This document shows positions 1-6,190 of a DNA stretch of 8,368 bases, piece after piece. The translations under genes were made by a program, and so were the position numbers. Source of the DNA: Desulfovibrio sp. (GTDB lineage Bacteria > Desulfobacterota > Desulfovibrionia > Desulfovibrionales > Desulfovibrionaceae); NCBI GenBank assembly GCA_020217165.1, contig JAIWOE010000163.1, positions 1 to 8,368 of the forward strand, read 5' to 3'. Within the stretch, counting starts at the first letter, position 1, and each line of letters opens with the position of its first letter. The notes below the pieces were generated by a model. That model saw only the letters and a list, made by a program, of their open reading frames with translations. It had not been told where the DNA came from and searched no databases.

Positions 1-186
1 GCCATGGGCAAGATTTTTTCCGGAGACCCGGAGGCCTACCGCTATCTTGCGGACACCATTGAAAAGTTTCCCGACGCTCGGACCCTGGGACAGGAACTGG
101 AATCCGCTGGATTCGTGGACGTGCGGTGGCAGAAGCTCACCTGGGGCATTGCCTATGTGCACGTGGGCGTGGCGCCCCAGGCATGA
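1..186 (+). CDS. ubiE: Demethylmenaquinone (ubiquinone/menaquinone) C-methyltransferase UbiE/MenG, C-terminal fragment
   Basis: Only the last 61 codons are in the window; the frame is open from base 1 and ends at TGA 184-186, so the ATG at position 4 is internal, not a start. The fragment has the C-terminal signature of the UbiE/COQ5 SAM-dependent methyltransferases: a GDPEAYRYL segment, then a KFPD...L...ESAGF stretch, then the closing beta strands ending in LTWGIAYVHVG. E. coli UbiE ends in the same pattern (AYQYLAESI, DAGF, LTAGVVALH). The enzyme C-methylates demethylmenaquinone (or the ubiquinone precursor) in the last steps of quinone synthesis; in an anaerobe the product would be menaquinone. 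The SAM-binding motifs lie upstream, outside the window. The gene converges on the DUF2065 gene; a polyprenyl synthase that could make the quinone side chain is 1.7 kb downstream. The family call is firm; the exact quinone is inferred. Confidence 0.88.
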   Translation, partial: AMGKIFSGDPEAYRYLADTIEKFPDARTLGQELESAGFVDVRWQKLTWGIAYVHVGVAPQA

Positions 187-193
187 CCCGGGC

Positions 194-226
194 CTCGTCA
201 CTGCGCAACGAGAATTGCGCAACGAG
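194..226. repeat. 14-bp tandem duplication forming a bulged hairpin between convergent genes
   Basis: TGCGCAACGAGA occurs at 202-213 and again at 216-227, a period of 14 bp. TGCGCA is its own reverse complement, so the two copies (202-207 and 216-221) can pair around an 8-nt loop. CTCGT at 194-198 pairs with the second ACGAG at 222-226, leaving a 3-nt CAC bulge on one side. This gives an 11-bp stem in the 52-bp gap between the ubiE stop (186) and the DUF2065 stop (239). The position suits a two-way terminator or 3'-end stabiliser for both converging transcripts, but neither side carries a T-run, so it is not a standard intrinsic terminator. The repeat is directly visible; its function is inferred. 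Confidence 0.5.
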
Positions 227-238
227 AGGACTGCACAG

Positions 239-439
239 CTAGGATTGTTTGAAGAGAAAGACCAGCGCCAGCCCCAGCAGCATGGCTCCGCCGCCCAGGA
301 TTCGCAACAGGGAGACAGGCAGTTCCGCCAGTTGGCGGAGCATGGCGGGCATGCGGTCGGCGAACAAAAAATAGACCACGCCCTCCATGAGCAGTGCCAG
401 GCCGGCGGCCTGGCCGAGGGTGTGCATGTCGAGCGCCAT
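239..439 (-). CDS. DUF2065 (YjeT-like) small inner-membrane protein
   Basis: A 66-residue protein beginning MALDMHTLGQ. Residues about 6-24 form a first hydrophobic helix (LGQAAGLALLMEGVVYFLF). A short polar link with ADRMP and LAELP follows, and then a second helix, LRILGGGAMLLGLALVFLF, at the C-terminus. E. coli YjeT has the same layout (a LVLEG helix, a LPD turn, ILRRFGGG and a second helix) and nearly the same length. The family's function is unknown. The frame stays open upstream to an ATG at 502, but that start would overlap the next gene's start and ribosome binding site and would add 21 residues without family character, so I prefer 439; an ATG at 427 is also possible. No good Shine-Dalgarno precedes any of these. 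A promoter-like pair ends just before 439, so the mRNA may be leaderless. In E. coli yjeT sits between hflC and purA; that context is absent here. Confidence 0.72.
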   Translation of the reverse strand: MALDMHTLGQAAGLALLMEGVVYFLFADRMPAMLRQLAELPVSLLRILGGGAMLLGLALVFLFKQS

Positions 440-446
440 GCCGCCA

Positions 447-475
447 CTCATACCGGGGCATGGGCCGGCTGTCCA
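447..475 (-). promoter_or_regulatory. Candidate sigma70-type promoter for the DUF2065 gene
   Basis: On the minus strand, TGGACA (475-470, five of six matches to the -35 consensus) is followed after exactly 17 bp by TATGAG (452-447, four of six matches to the -10 consensus). Transcription would begin near 440, at or next to the ATG at 439. The promoter lies between the divergent DUF2065 and dehydrogenase genes and covers the alternative ATG at 451, which it would rule out as a start. It is a pattern match only, with no experimental support. Confidence 0.35.
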
Positions 476-486
476 GTGCGTAACGG

Positions 487-491
487 AAGGA
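487..491 (+). promoter_or_regulatory. Ribosome binding site of the nucleotide-sugar dehydrogenase
   Basis: AAGGA ends 9 nt before the ATG at 501. A second in-frame ATG follows directly at 504 with 12-nt spacing, so 501 is the better start. The site lies inside the longest possible reading frame of the opposite-strand DUF2065 gene, which argues that the small gene starts further in. Confidence 0.55.
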
Positions 492-500
492 TAACCAGAC

Positions 501-1817
501 ATGATGCATGCATTTTCCGCGCTGCAGGACCGCAGCGTTCCCGTGGCGGTGGTGGGGCTTGGCTATGTGGGCCTGCCCCTGGCCGTGGCCCTGGCCCGGC
601 AGTTCCGGGTGATCGGCTTCGACATCAATGCCACCCGTGTCCAGGAGCTTACCCAGGGGCATGACCGTACCGGCGAGGTGGATGACGCCGCCCTGCAGGC
701 CGTGACCATCGAATACACCAGCAATCCCGAGGCGATTTCCACCGCGGGCGTGGTCATCGTGGCCGTGCCCACCCCCATTGACGGCCATCGGACCCCGGAC
801 CTGCGCCCCGTGCGCGGCGCCAGCATCACCGTGGGCAGGCACCTGCGCAAAGGCACGGTGGTGTGCTACGAGTCCACGGTCTACCCCGGATTGACAGAGG
901 AAATCTGCGTCCCGCTGCTGGAGGAGCACTCCGGCCTGACCTGTGGCAAGGACTTCTGGGTGGGCTACTCCCCGGAACGCATCAACCCCGGAGACAAGGT
1001 CCACACCCTGGAAACCATTGTTAAGGTGGTGGCCGGCCAGGACCCTGCCACCACGGACCTGCTTTGCCAGCTCTACGGGGCCATTATCACCGCCGGGGTG
1101 CATCGAGCGTCCTCCATCAAGGTGGCCGAGGCAGCCAAGGTCATTGAGAACACCCAGCGGGATCTGAACATCGCCCTGATGAACGAATTGTCCATCATTT
1201 TCGACCGCATGGGCATCGATACCCTGGAGGTGCTGCAGGCCGCGGCCACCAAGTGGAATTTCATCCGCTTCTCTCCGGGTCTGGTGGGCGGCCACTGCAT
1301 TGGCGTGGACCCGTACTACCTGACCTTCAAGGCCGAATCCCTGGGCTTTCATCCGCAGGTGATCCTGGCCGGCCGGCGCATCAACGACTTCATGGGCAAG
1401 TATGTGGCCGAGACGTGCATCAAAAAGCTCTTCCAGGGCGGCTGCCGCACCCAGGGAGCCCGGGTGGGGGTGCTGGGCTTCACGTTCAAGGAAAACGTGC
1501 CGGACCTGCGCAACACGCGGGTCATTGATGTGGTGCGGGAGCTGGAGGAATACGCCGTCACCGTGCTGGTGCACGACCCGGTGTGCGATCCCGCCGAAGC
1601 GCATGAGGAATATGGGCTGACCCTCAACAGCCTGGATGACTTCCACGACCTGGACGCCGTCATCGTAGCCGTACCCCACCAGGCGTTCAAGGCTCTGACG
1701 CCTGACGCCGTGCGGGCCATGCTCTCCGATCCCAACAAGGCCCTGCTGCTGGACCTGCGCGGGCTGTTCGAACCCGATGCCTGGCGTCAGGCAGGCTTTG
1801 ATTACTGGCGGTTGTAG
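501..1817 (+). CDS. tviB: UDP-N-acetylhexosamine 6-dehydrogenase (TviB/WbpO-type nucleotide-sugar dehydrogenase)
   Basis: A complete 438-residue NAD-dependent enzyme of the UDP-glucose/GDP-mannose dehydrogenase superfamily, at the usual length. The N-terminal Rossmann domain shows VGLGYVGLPLA at residues 18-28, with the NAD-ribose aspartate D41 ending strand two. ESTVYPG (124-130) and the helix containing K213 and N217 belong to the active site. The catalytic cysteine is C266 in VGGHCIGVDPYY. The C-terminal UDP-binding domain begins near 318 and includes GFTFKENVPDLRNTR (326-340). The KWNF...RFSPG and ILAGRRIND stretches resemble TviB and WbpO, which oxidise UDP-GlcNAc or UDP-GalNAc to the uronic acids used in capsule or O-antigen, rather than UDP-glucose dehydrogenase. 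The exact substrate is not provable here. No epimerase or glycosyltransferase gene is adjacent, which is unusual. The polyprenyl synthase gene follows after 61 bp on the same strand. The symbol reflects clade resemblance, not proven function. Confidence 0.87.
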   Translation: MMHAFSALQDRSVPVAVVGLGYVGLPLAVALARQFRVIGFDINATRVQELTQGHDRTGEVDDAALQAVTIEYTSNPEAISTAGVVIVAVPTPIDGHRTPDLRPVRGASITVGRHLRKGTVVCYESTVYPGLTEEICVPLLEEHSGLTCGKDFWVGYSPERINPGDKVHTLETIVKVVAGQDPATTDLLCQLYGAIITAGVHRASSIKVAEAAKVIENTQRDLNIALMNELSIIFDRMGIDTLEVLQAAATKWNFIRFSPGLVGGHCIGVDPYYLTFKAESLGFHPQVILAGRRINDFMGKYVAETCIKKLFQGGCRTQGARVGVLGFTFKENVPDLRNTRVIDVVRELEEYAVTVLVHDPVCDPAEAHEEYGLTLNSLDDFHDLDAVIVAVPHQAFKALTPDAVRAMLSDPNKALLLDLRGLFEPDAWRQAGFDYWRL

Positions 1818-1867
1818 GGTGAATACGCCACACCTGCCGCTGCTTGCGCTTGGGGCGCTTTGCAGTT

Positions 1868-1873
1868 AGGAGA
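1868..1873 (+). promoter_or_regulatory. Ribosome binding site of the polyprenyl synthase
   Basis: AGGAGA ends 5 nt before the ATG at 1879, a strong Shine-Dalgarno that fixes this start. I see no convincing promoter or terminator in the 61-bp gap before the gene. Confidence 0.7.
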
Positions 1874-1878
1874 CGGCC

Positions 1879-2865
1879 ATGCACGCCCTTCTTGAATACC
1901 TGCGGGCCGAGCAGCCACATATCAACGACGCGCTGCACCGGCTGCTGGCGGATCTCAACCCCCTGGTCCGGCCGGTGGCGGAGCACGTGCTCGCCGCCGG
2001 CGGCAAGCGGCTGCGGCCCCTGCTGCTGCTGCTCACGGCCCGGGGACTGGGCCGTCACGACGAAGATCTCTACCCATTGGCTTGCGCCCTGGAGTACCTG
2101 CATTCAGCCACGCTGCTGCATGACGACATCCTGGACGGCGCGGCCCTGCGCCGGGGTCGTCCGGCGGCCCACACCCTCTTCGGCATCACCCCCACGGTAC
2201 TGGCCGGGGATGTGCTCCTGGCCCTGGGCAACCGGCTCATGGCCGACTCCGGGAATGCCCGGCTCACGGCGTGCATCTCCAACTCCATCATGGCCACGGC
2301 CACCGGGGAAATTCATGAAATTGCCCAGGTGGGGAACGTAGCCCTCACTTTGCCGGAATATTTGGAAATCATCACCGGGAAAACAGCCTGGCTGCTCCAG
2401 GCATCCTGCCAGTGCGGAGCCATAGCCGCCGGGGCCGACCCGGCGCAGGAGGCCGCTGCGGCGCGCTACGGGTTGGATCTAGGCATCGCCTTCCAATTGG
2501 TGGATGACGCCCTGGACTACGACACCACCCGCGAAAAGGCCGGCAAGCCCGTGGGGGCGGACCTGCTGGAAGGCAAGGTCACCATGCCCCTGCTGTACTA
2601 TCTGGCAGAAGCCCCGGCCGAAGAAAAAGAGGCCCTGGCCGGCCTCATGGCCCGGCTCAGGCAGGGCGACGCACCAGAGCAGCTGGCGCCGCTGTTTGCG
2701 CCGTTTGTCCAGAAGGTGGCCGCCTGCGGCGGCGCGCAGAAAACCAGGGACGCAGCCCGGGAGTACGCCCGCACCGCCGCCGAGGCCCTTGCCGCGTTTC
2801 CTGCCGGTCGGGAAAAAGACATGCTGCTGGAAGCCGTGGCCTATGTGGTGGCCCGGGAACGCTGA
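1879..2865 (+). CDS. Long-chain trans-polyprenyl diphosphate synthase (IspB/HepT-type)
   Basis: A complete 328-residue all-helical prenyltransferase at the normal length. It condenses isopentenyl diphosphate units onto an allylic primer to make the isoprenoid tail of quinones. All signature motifs are present: GGKRLRP at 41-47 (IPP binding), the first aspartate-rich motif DDILD at 82-86, RRGRP at 91-95, the GKTA lysine at 167-170, the second aspartate-rich motif DDALD at 209-213, and GKPVGADLLEGKVTMPL at 222-238. The residue five before the first aspartate motif is a small alanine (A77, in HSATLLHDD). In this family that goes with long products rather than farnesyl or geranylgeranyl diphosphate. 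A ubiE-type gene nearby supports a role in menaquinone side-chain synthesis. The exact chain length cannot be read from sequence. It is probably co-transcribed with the dehydrogenase before it and purL 50 bp after it. Confidence 0.9.
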   Translation: MHALLEYLRAEQPHINDALHRLLADLNPLVRPVAEHVLAAGGKRLRPLLLLLTARGLGRHDEDLYPLACALEYLHSATLLHDDILDGAALRRGRPAAHTLFGITPTVLAGDVLLALGNRLMADSGNARLTACISNSIMATATGEIHEIAQVGNVALTLPEYLEIITGKTAWLLQASCQCGAIAAGADPAQEAAAARYGLDLGIAFQLVDDALDYDTTREKAGKPVGADLLEGKVTMPLLYYLAEAPAEEKEALAGLMARLRQGDAPEQLAPLFAPFVQKVAACGGAQKTRDAAREYARTAAEALAAFPAGREKDMLLEAVAYVVARER

Positions 2866-2898
2866 GCAGCCTGCGATATTCGTCTCCCCTTTCTTGCC

Positions 2899-2904
2899 AA
2901 GGAG
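2899..2904 (+). promoter_or_regulatory. Ribosome binding site of purSL
   Basis: AAGGAG lies 11 nt before the ATG at 2916, slightly long spacing but the only good site in the 50-bp gap. No terminator hairpin is seen in this gap, consistent with readthrough from the polyprenyl synthase gene. Confidence 0.6.
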
Positions 2905-2915
2905 TTGCAACAACC

Positions 2916-5900
2916 ATGTCCGACGCAGCACGTCTGACCCGTGTGGAAGTGGCGGTGCGGCCGCAGTTGGCCGACCCCCTGGGCCGCAAGACCGATGCCC
3001 GCATTCGCGAGGTGCTGGGCCTGGACGTGGCCGACGTGCGCGTGGTGCGCGTGTACACCGTGGAAGGCCTGGACGCGCCGGCCATCGCCCGCGTGCTGGA
3101 CGGTGCGGTGCTGCATGACCCCGTGCTGCATGACGCCTACGCCGGCGCCGCCCCCGGCAGCTTTGACTGGGCCCTGGAAGTGGGCTTCAAGCCCGGGGTG
3201 ACGGACAACGAAGGCCGCACCGCCGCCGCCTCCATCGCCCTGACCCTGGGGCTGGCCACGCCGCCGGCCGTGTACACCGCCCTGCAGTATCGCCTGGTGG
3301 GCTCCTTGACCCGCCAACAGGTCCAGACCATTGCGGACAAGTTGCTGGCTAACGAACTCATCCAGCGCGTGCAGCTCAAGAGCGCCGCGGAGTGGGCCGC
3401 CGAACCGGGATTCCCGGCCCGGGCCGCCCGGGTGTTGGGCGCGGCCTCCGACGCCGTGCACATCATCCCCCTGTCCACCATGGACGACGCGGCCATGCTC
3501 GCCTGCAGCCGGGAAAACGTCCTGGCCCTGTCCCTCGAAGAGATGCAGGCCATCAAGGCCTTTTTCCAGGACCCGGCGGTGCAGGCCGCCCGCGCCCGGC
3601 AGGCGCTGCCCGCCGACCCCACGGATGCGGAGCTGGAGTGCCTGGCCCAGACCTGGAGCGAGCACTGCAAGCACAAGATCTTCAACGCCCGGATCACCTA
3701 CGAGAACAGGGCGGCTGGCTCGACCCTGGAAGTAGACTCCCTCTACAAGACCTTCATCCAGAGCACCACCGCTCGCCTACGCCAGGCCATGGGCGAGAAG
3801 GACTACTGCCTGAGCGTGTTCAAGGACAACGCCGGCGTGGTGGCCTTCACCGACGAGACCAACCTGTGCATCAAGGTGGAGACCCACAACTCCCCCTCGG
3901 CCCTGGATCCCTACGGCGGCGCCCTCACGGGCATTGTGGGGGTGAACCGGGACCCCATGGGCACCGGCCTGGGGGCGGAGATGGTGGCCAACATGGACGT
4001 CTTCTGCTTTGCCTCCCCCTTTTTCGAGGGCGAGCTGCCCCCCAGGTTGCTGCACCCGCGCCGGGTGCTGGAGGGCGTGCGCGAGGGCGTGGAGCACGGC
4101 GGCAACAAGAGCGGCGTGCCCACCATCAACGGGTCCATCGTCTTTCACGAGCGCTTTTTGGGTAAGCCCCTGGTGTTCTGCGGCACCGTAGGCATGATGC
4201 CCAAGACCATCCAGGGTCGGCCCAGCCATGAAAAGCAGGCCCGGGTGGGCGATGCCATTGTCATGGTGGGCGGGCGCATCGGCAAGGATGGTATCCATGG
4301 CGCGACCTTCTCGTCCGAGGAACTGCATGAAGGCTCCCCGGCCACGGCGGTGCAGATCGGCGACCCCATCACCCAGCGCAAGTGTTACGACTTTCTCATG
4401 CGCGCCCGGGACCTGGGTCTGTACAACGCCATCACCGACAACGGCGCCGGCGGCCTTTCCTCCTCCGTGGGGGAAATGTGCCAGGACACGGGCGGCGCAT
4501 TGCTGGATCTTTCCAAGGCGCCTCTGAAGTACGATGGCCTGGCTCCCTGGGAAATCCTCATCTCCGAGGCCCAGGAGCGCATGACCCTGGCCGTGCCCCC
4601 GGACCGGCTGGAGGGCTTCCTGTCCCTGGCCAGGGAAATGGACGTGGAGGCCACGGCCCTGGGCACGTATACGGATTCCGGCTTTTTCCACGTGGTGTAC
4701 GGACAAAAGCCCGTGGCCCTGCTGCCCCTCGCGTTTTTACACGACGGTTGCCCCCAGCTGCAGCTGGAGGCCGTCTGGGATGGACCCGCCGGGGACGCTG
4801 CCCGGGTGGACGAAGGCGAAGTCCTGGCCCTGCCCGGCCACGAGCACGGGCAGTTGCTCAAGGACATGCTGGGCCGCCTGAATATCTGCTCCAAGGAATA
4901 TGTGGTCCGCCAGTACGACCATGAGGTCAAGGGCGGCAGCGTGGTCAAGCCCCTGGTGGGCGTCATGTGCGACGGCCCGGCCGACGCCGCCGTCATGCGC
5001 CCGGTGCTGGGCCGCATGGAAGGGTTGGTCCTCAGCCACGGCATCTGCCCCAAGTTCAGTGACCTGGATACCTACTGGATGACGGCCAACGCCATCGACG
5101 AGGCCGTGCGCAACGCCGTGGCCGTGGGGGCGGACCCGGCCACCCTGGCCGGGGTGGACAACTTCTGTTGGTGCGATCCCGTGCAGTCCGACAAAACCCC
5201 CGATGGTCGTCACAAGCTGGCCCAGCTGGTGCGGGCCAACCAGGCCCTGGCCCATTACTGCCTTGCCTACGGCATTCCGCTCATTTCCGGCAAGGACTCC
5301 ATGAAGAATGACTACACCGGCGGCGCGTCCAAAATTTCCATCCCCCCCACGCTGCTGTTCACCATCCTTGGCCGCATGGAGGATGTGCGCCTGGCCGTGA
5401 CCAGCGACTTCAAACGCCCCGGGGAGCGCGTGTATCTCCTGGGATTGACCCGCCCCGAGCTGGGGGGCAGCGAGCTGGCCGACGCCCTGACCGTGCCCTT
5501 CCGCCATGTGCCCCAGGTGGACGCCCTGGCCGCCCGCCGGCGGTATGCCACCCTGCATCAGGCCATGCGGGAAAAGCTGGTGACGGCCTGCCACGACTGC
5601 TCCGACGGCGGGCTGGCCGTGGCCGCGGCCGAGATGTGCATCGGCGGCCGGCTGGGCCTGCGCATGGTCCTGGATTCCGTGCCCGCTGTGCCCGCCGCCG
5701 GGGGCCGGACCCTGGACCCCGTGCAGCTGTTGTACAGTGAATCCGCCAGCCGGCTGCTGGTCACCGTACGACCGGAGGATGCGCCGCGCCTGGAGGCCCT
5801 GTTTGCCGGGCAGCATTGTGCCTGCATCGGGGAGGTGACGGCCGAACCCGCCCTGCACGTCCTGTCCCAGGGCGAGACCCTGCTGTGCGAGCCCGTGGAG

Positions 5901-5939
5901 GCCCTGGCCGCCGTCTGGAAGGCCACCCTGGATTGGTAA
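2916..5939 (+). CDS. purL: Phosphoribosylformylglycinamidine synthase, fused PurS-PurL form (PurSL)
   Basis: A complete 1007-residue cytoplasmic enzyme of purine biosynthesis that turns FGAR, ATP and glutamine-derived ammonia into FGAM. Residues about 8-165 are PurS-like and appear to hold two related halves: VEVAVRPQLADPLGRKTDARI (10-30) and LEVGFKPGVTDNEGRTAAASI (87-107). The PurL body follows, with LAQTWSEHCKHKIF at 243-256, the nucleotide-binding ETHNSPSALDPYGGA at 322-336, VGGRIGKDGIHGATFSS at 451-467, DNGAGGLSSSVGE at 508-520, SGKDSMKND at 791-799 and HDCSDGGLAVAAAEM at 893-907. The two AIR-synthase-like halves are therefore both present. The protein ends soon after the second half (LDW), with no C-terminal glutaminase triad domain as in the roughly 1295-residue E. 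coli PurL. A separate PurQ must supply ammonia, and no purQ is in the window. The two preceding genes are unrelated in pathway, so this looks like operon placement rather than a purine cluster. Confidence 0.95.
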   Translation: MSDAARLTRVEVAVRPQLADPLGRKTDARIREVLGLDVADVRVVRVYTVEGLDAPAIARVLDGAVLHDPVLHDAYAGAAPGSFDWALEVGFKPGVTDNEGRTAAASIALTLGLATPPAVYTALQYRLVGSLTRQQVQTIADKLLANELIQRVQLKSAAEWAAEPGFPARAARVLGAASDAVHIIPLSTMDDAAMLACSRENVLALSLEEMQAIKAFFQDPAVQAARARQALPADPTDAELECLAQTWSEHCKHKIFNARITYENRAAGSTLEVDSLYKTFIQSTTARLRQAMGEKDYCLSVFKDNAGVVAFTDETNLCIKVETHNSPSALDPYGGALTGIVGVNRDPMGTGLGAEMVANMDVFCFASPFFEGELPPRLLHPRRVLEGVREGVEHGGNKSGVPTINGSIVFHERFLGKPLVFCGTVGMMPKTIQGRPSHEKQARVGDAIVMVGGRIGKDGIHGATFSSEELHEGSPATAVQIGDPITQRKCYDFLMRARDLGLYNAITDNGAGGLSSSVGEMCQDTGGALLDLSKAPLKYDGLAPWEILISEAQERMTLAVPPDRLEGFLSLAREMDVEATALGTYTDSGFFHVVYGQKPVALLPLAFLHDGCPQLQLEAVWDGPAGDAARVDEGEVLALPGHEHGQLLKDMLGRLNICSKEYVVRQYDHEVKGGSVVKPLVGVMCDGPADAAVMRPVLGRMEGLVLSHGICPKFSDLDTYWMTANAIDEAVRNAVAVGADPATLAGVDNFCWCDPVQSDKTPDGRHKLAQLVRANQALAHYCLAYGIPLISGKDSMKNDYTGGASKISIPPTLLFTILGRMEDVRLAVTSDFKRPGERVYLLGLTRPELGGSELADALTVPFRHVPQVDALAARRRYATLHQAMREKLVTACHDCSDGGLAVAAAEMCIGGRLGLRMVLDSVPAVPAAGGRTLDPVQLLYSESASRLLVTVRPEDAPRLEALFAGQHCACIGEVTAEPALHVLSQGETLLCEPVEALAAVWKATLDW

Positions 5940-5985
5940 TCCGGTACGCAGGGGGACTGCAACCACCCGCCATCCCATCACCATA

Positions 5986-6014
5986 CGCCCCGGCAGCCGC
6001 ATGCTTCCGGGGCG
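5986..6014 (+). terminator. GC-rich hairpin after purL, candidate terminator without U-tract
   Basis: CGCCCCGG (5986-5993) pairs perfectly with CCGGGGCG (6007-6014). After one C/T mismatch, AGC (5995-5997) pairs with GCT (6003-6005), closing a 5-nt loop. The stem starts 46 bp after the purL stop, where a transcript end would be expected. No T-run follows, so simple intrinsic termination is doubtful; RNA 3'-end protection or factor-assisted termination are alternatives. A weaker hairpin (TGATG 6033-6037 with CATCA 6042-6046) lies just beyond. Confidence 0.45.
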
Positions 6015-6092
6015 CCTCGCCGTGTCCATGGATGATGCCTTCATCAAACGGGAGCTTGTGGATTGCGGGCTGGTATAGGCCGGAGTTTTCCC

Positions 6093-6121
6093 TTGACCCG
6101 GGGGGAGGGAATTTCTACCCT
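6093..6121 (+). promoter_or_regulatory. Candidate sigma70-type promoter of the kinase/HDOD operon
   Basis: TTGACC (6093-6098, five of six consensus matches) and TACCCT (6116-6121, including the key T1, A2 and T6 positions) are separated by exactly 17 bp. Transcription would begin near 6128, giving a leader of about 60 nt before the kinase ATG at 6191. The surrounding 5940-6190 gap otherwise holds only the purL-distal hairpins; no sigma54-type GG/GC element was seen. Computed by eye only. Confidence 0.45.
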
Positions 6122-6181
6122 GCTTCACAGCAACGGCGAGCCCGCAGGGGGGTGTGCACATGCGATATGAGTTTGACGTGC

Positions 6182-6188
6182 GAGGGGA
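6182..6188 (+). promoter_or_regulatory. Ribosome binding site deciding the kinase start
   Basis: GAGGGGA puts a GAGG core 5 nt before the ATG at 6191. The in-frame ATG at 6167 has its nearest G-rich stretch 15 nt away, and a GTG at 6152 touches that stretch directly, so 6191 is preferred. Confidence 0.5.
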
Positions 6189-6190
6189 CC

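Noticed and set aside
47..664. A 205-residue plus-strand open frame across the ubiE-DUF2065-dehydrogenase region
   Set aside because: It crosses three better-supported genes in the wrong frame or strand and shows no domain.
198..1679. A 493-residue open frame on the minus strand opposite the nucleotide-sugar dehydrogenase
   Set aside because: It is rich in His, Gly, Gln and Val with no recognisable motif, as expected opposite a GC-rich gene, and it also overlaps the DUF2065 gene. The plus-strand dehydrogenase has every family motif.
1818..1878. GCGC-TTGGG-GCGC small inverted repeat in the gap before the polyprenyl synthase
   Set aside because: Only four base pairs, no T-run, and such pairs are common by chance at this GC content.
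2872..2880. TGCGATATT resembling an extended -10 promoter element before purL
   Set aside because: No -35-like hexamer is found 16-18 bp upstream and the match is only four of six, so it was not called a promoter.
3108..3134. GTGCTGCATGAC occurring twice, 15 bp apart, inside purL
   Set aside because: It encodes VLHDPVLHDA, an in-frame five-residue echo. It is too short and isolated to be a functional repeat.
4737..6161. A 474-residue open frame on the minus strand opposite the end of purL
   Set aside because: Low-complexity His/Gly/Gln composition, no domain, and complete overlap with conserved PurL sequence; a GC-driven shadow frame.
5816..6190. N-terminal extension of the kinase reading frame back to 5816
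   Set aside because: It would overlap the end of purL by 124 bp and span the hairpin and promoter. The extra residues look non-coding and the Shine-Dalgarno evidence favours 6191.
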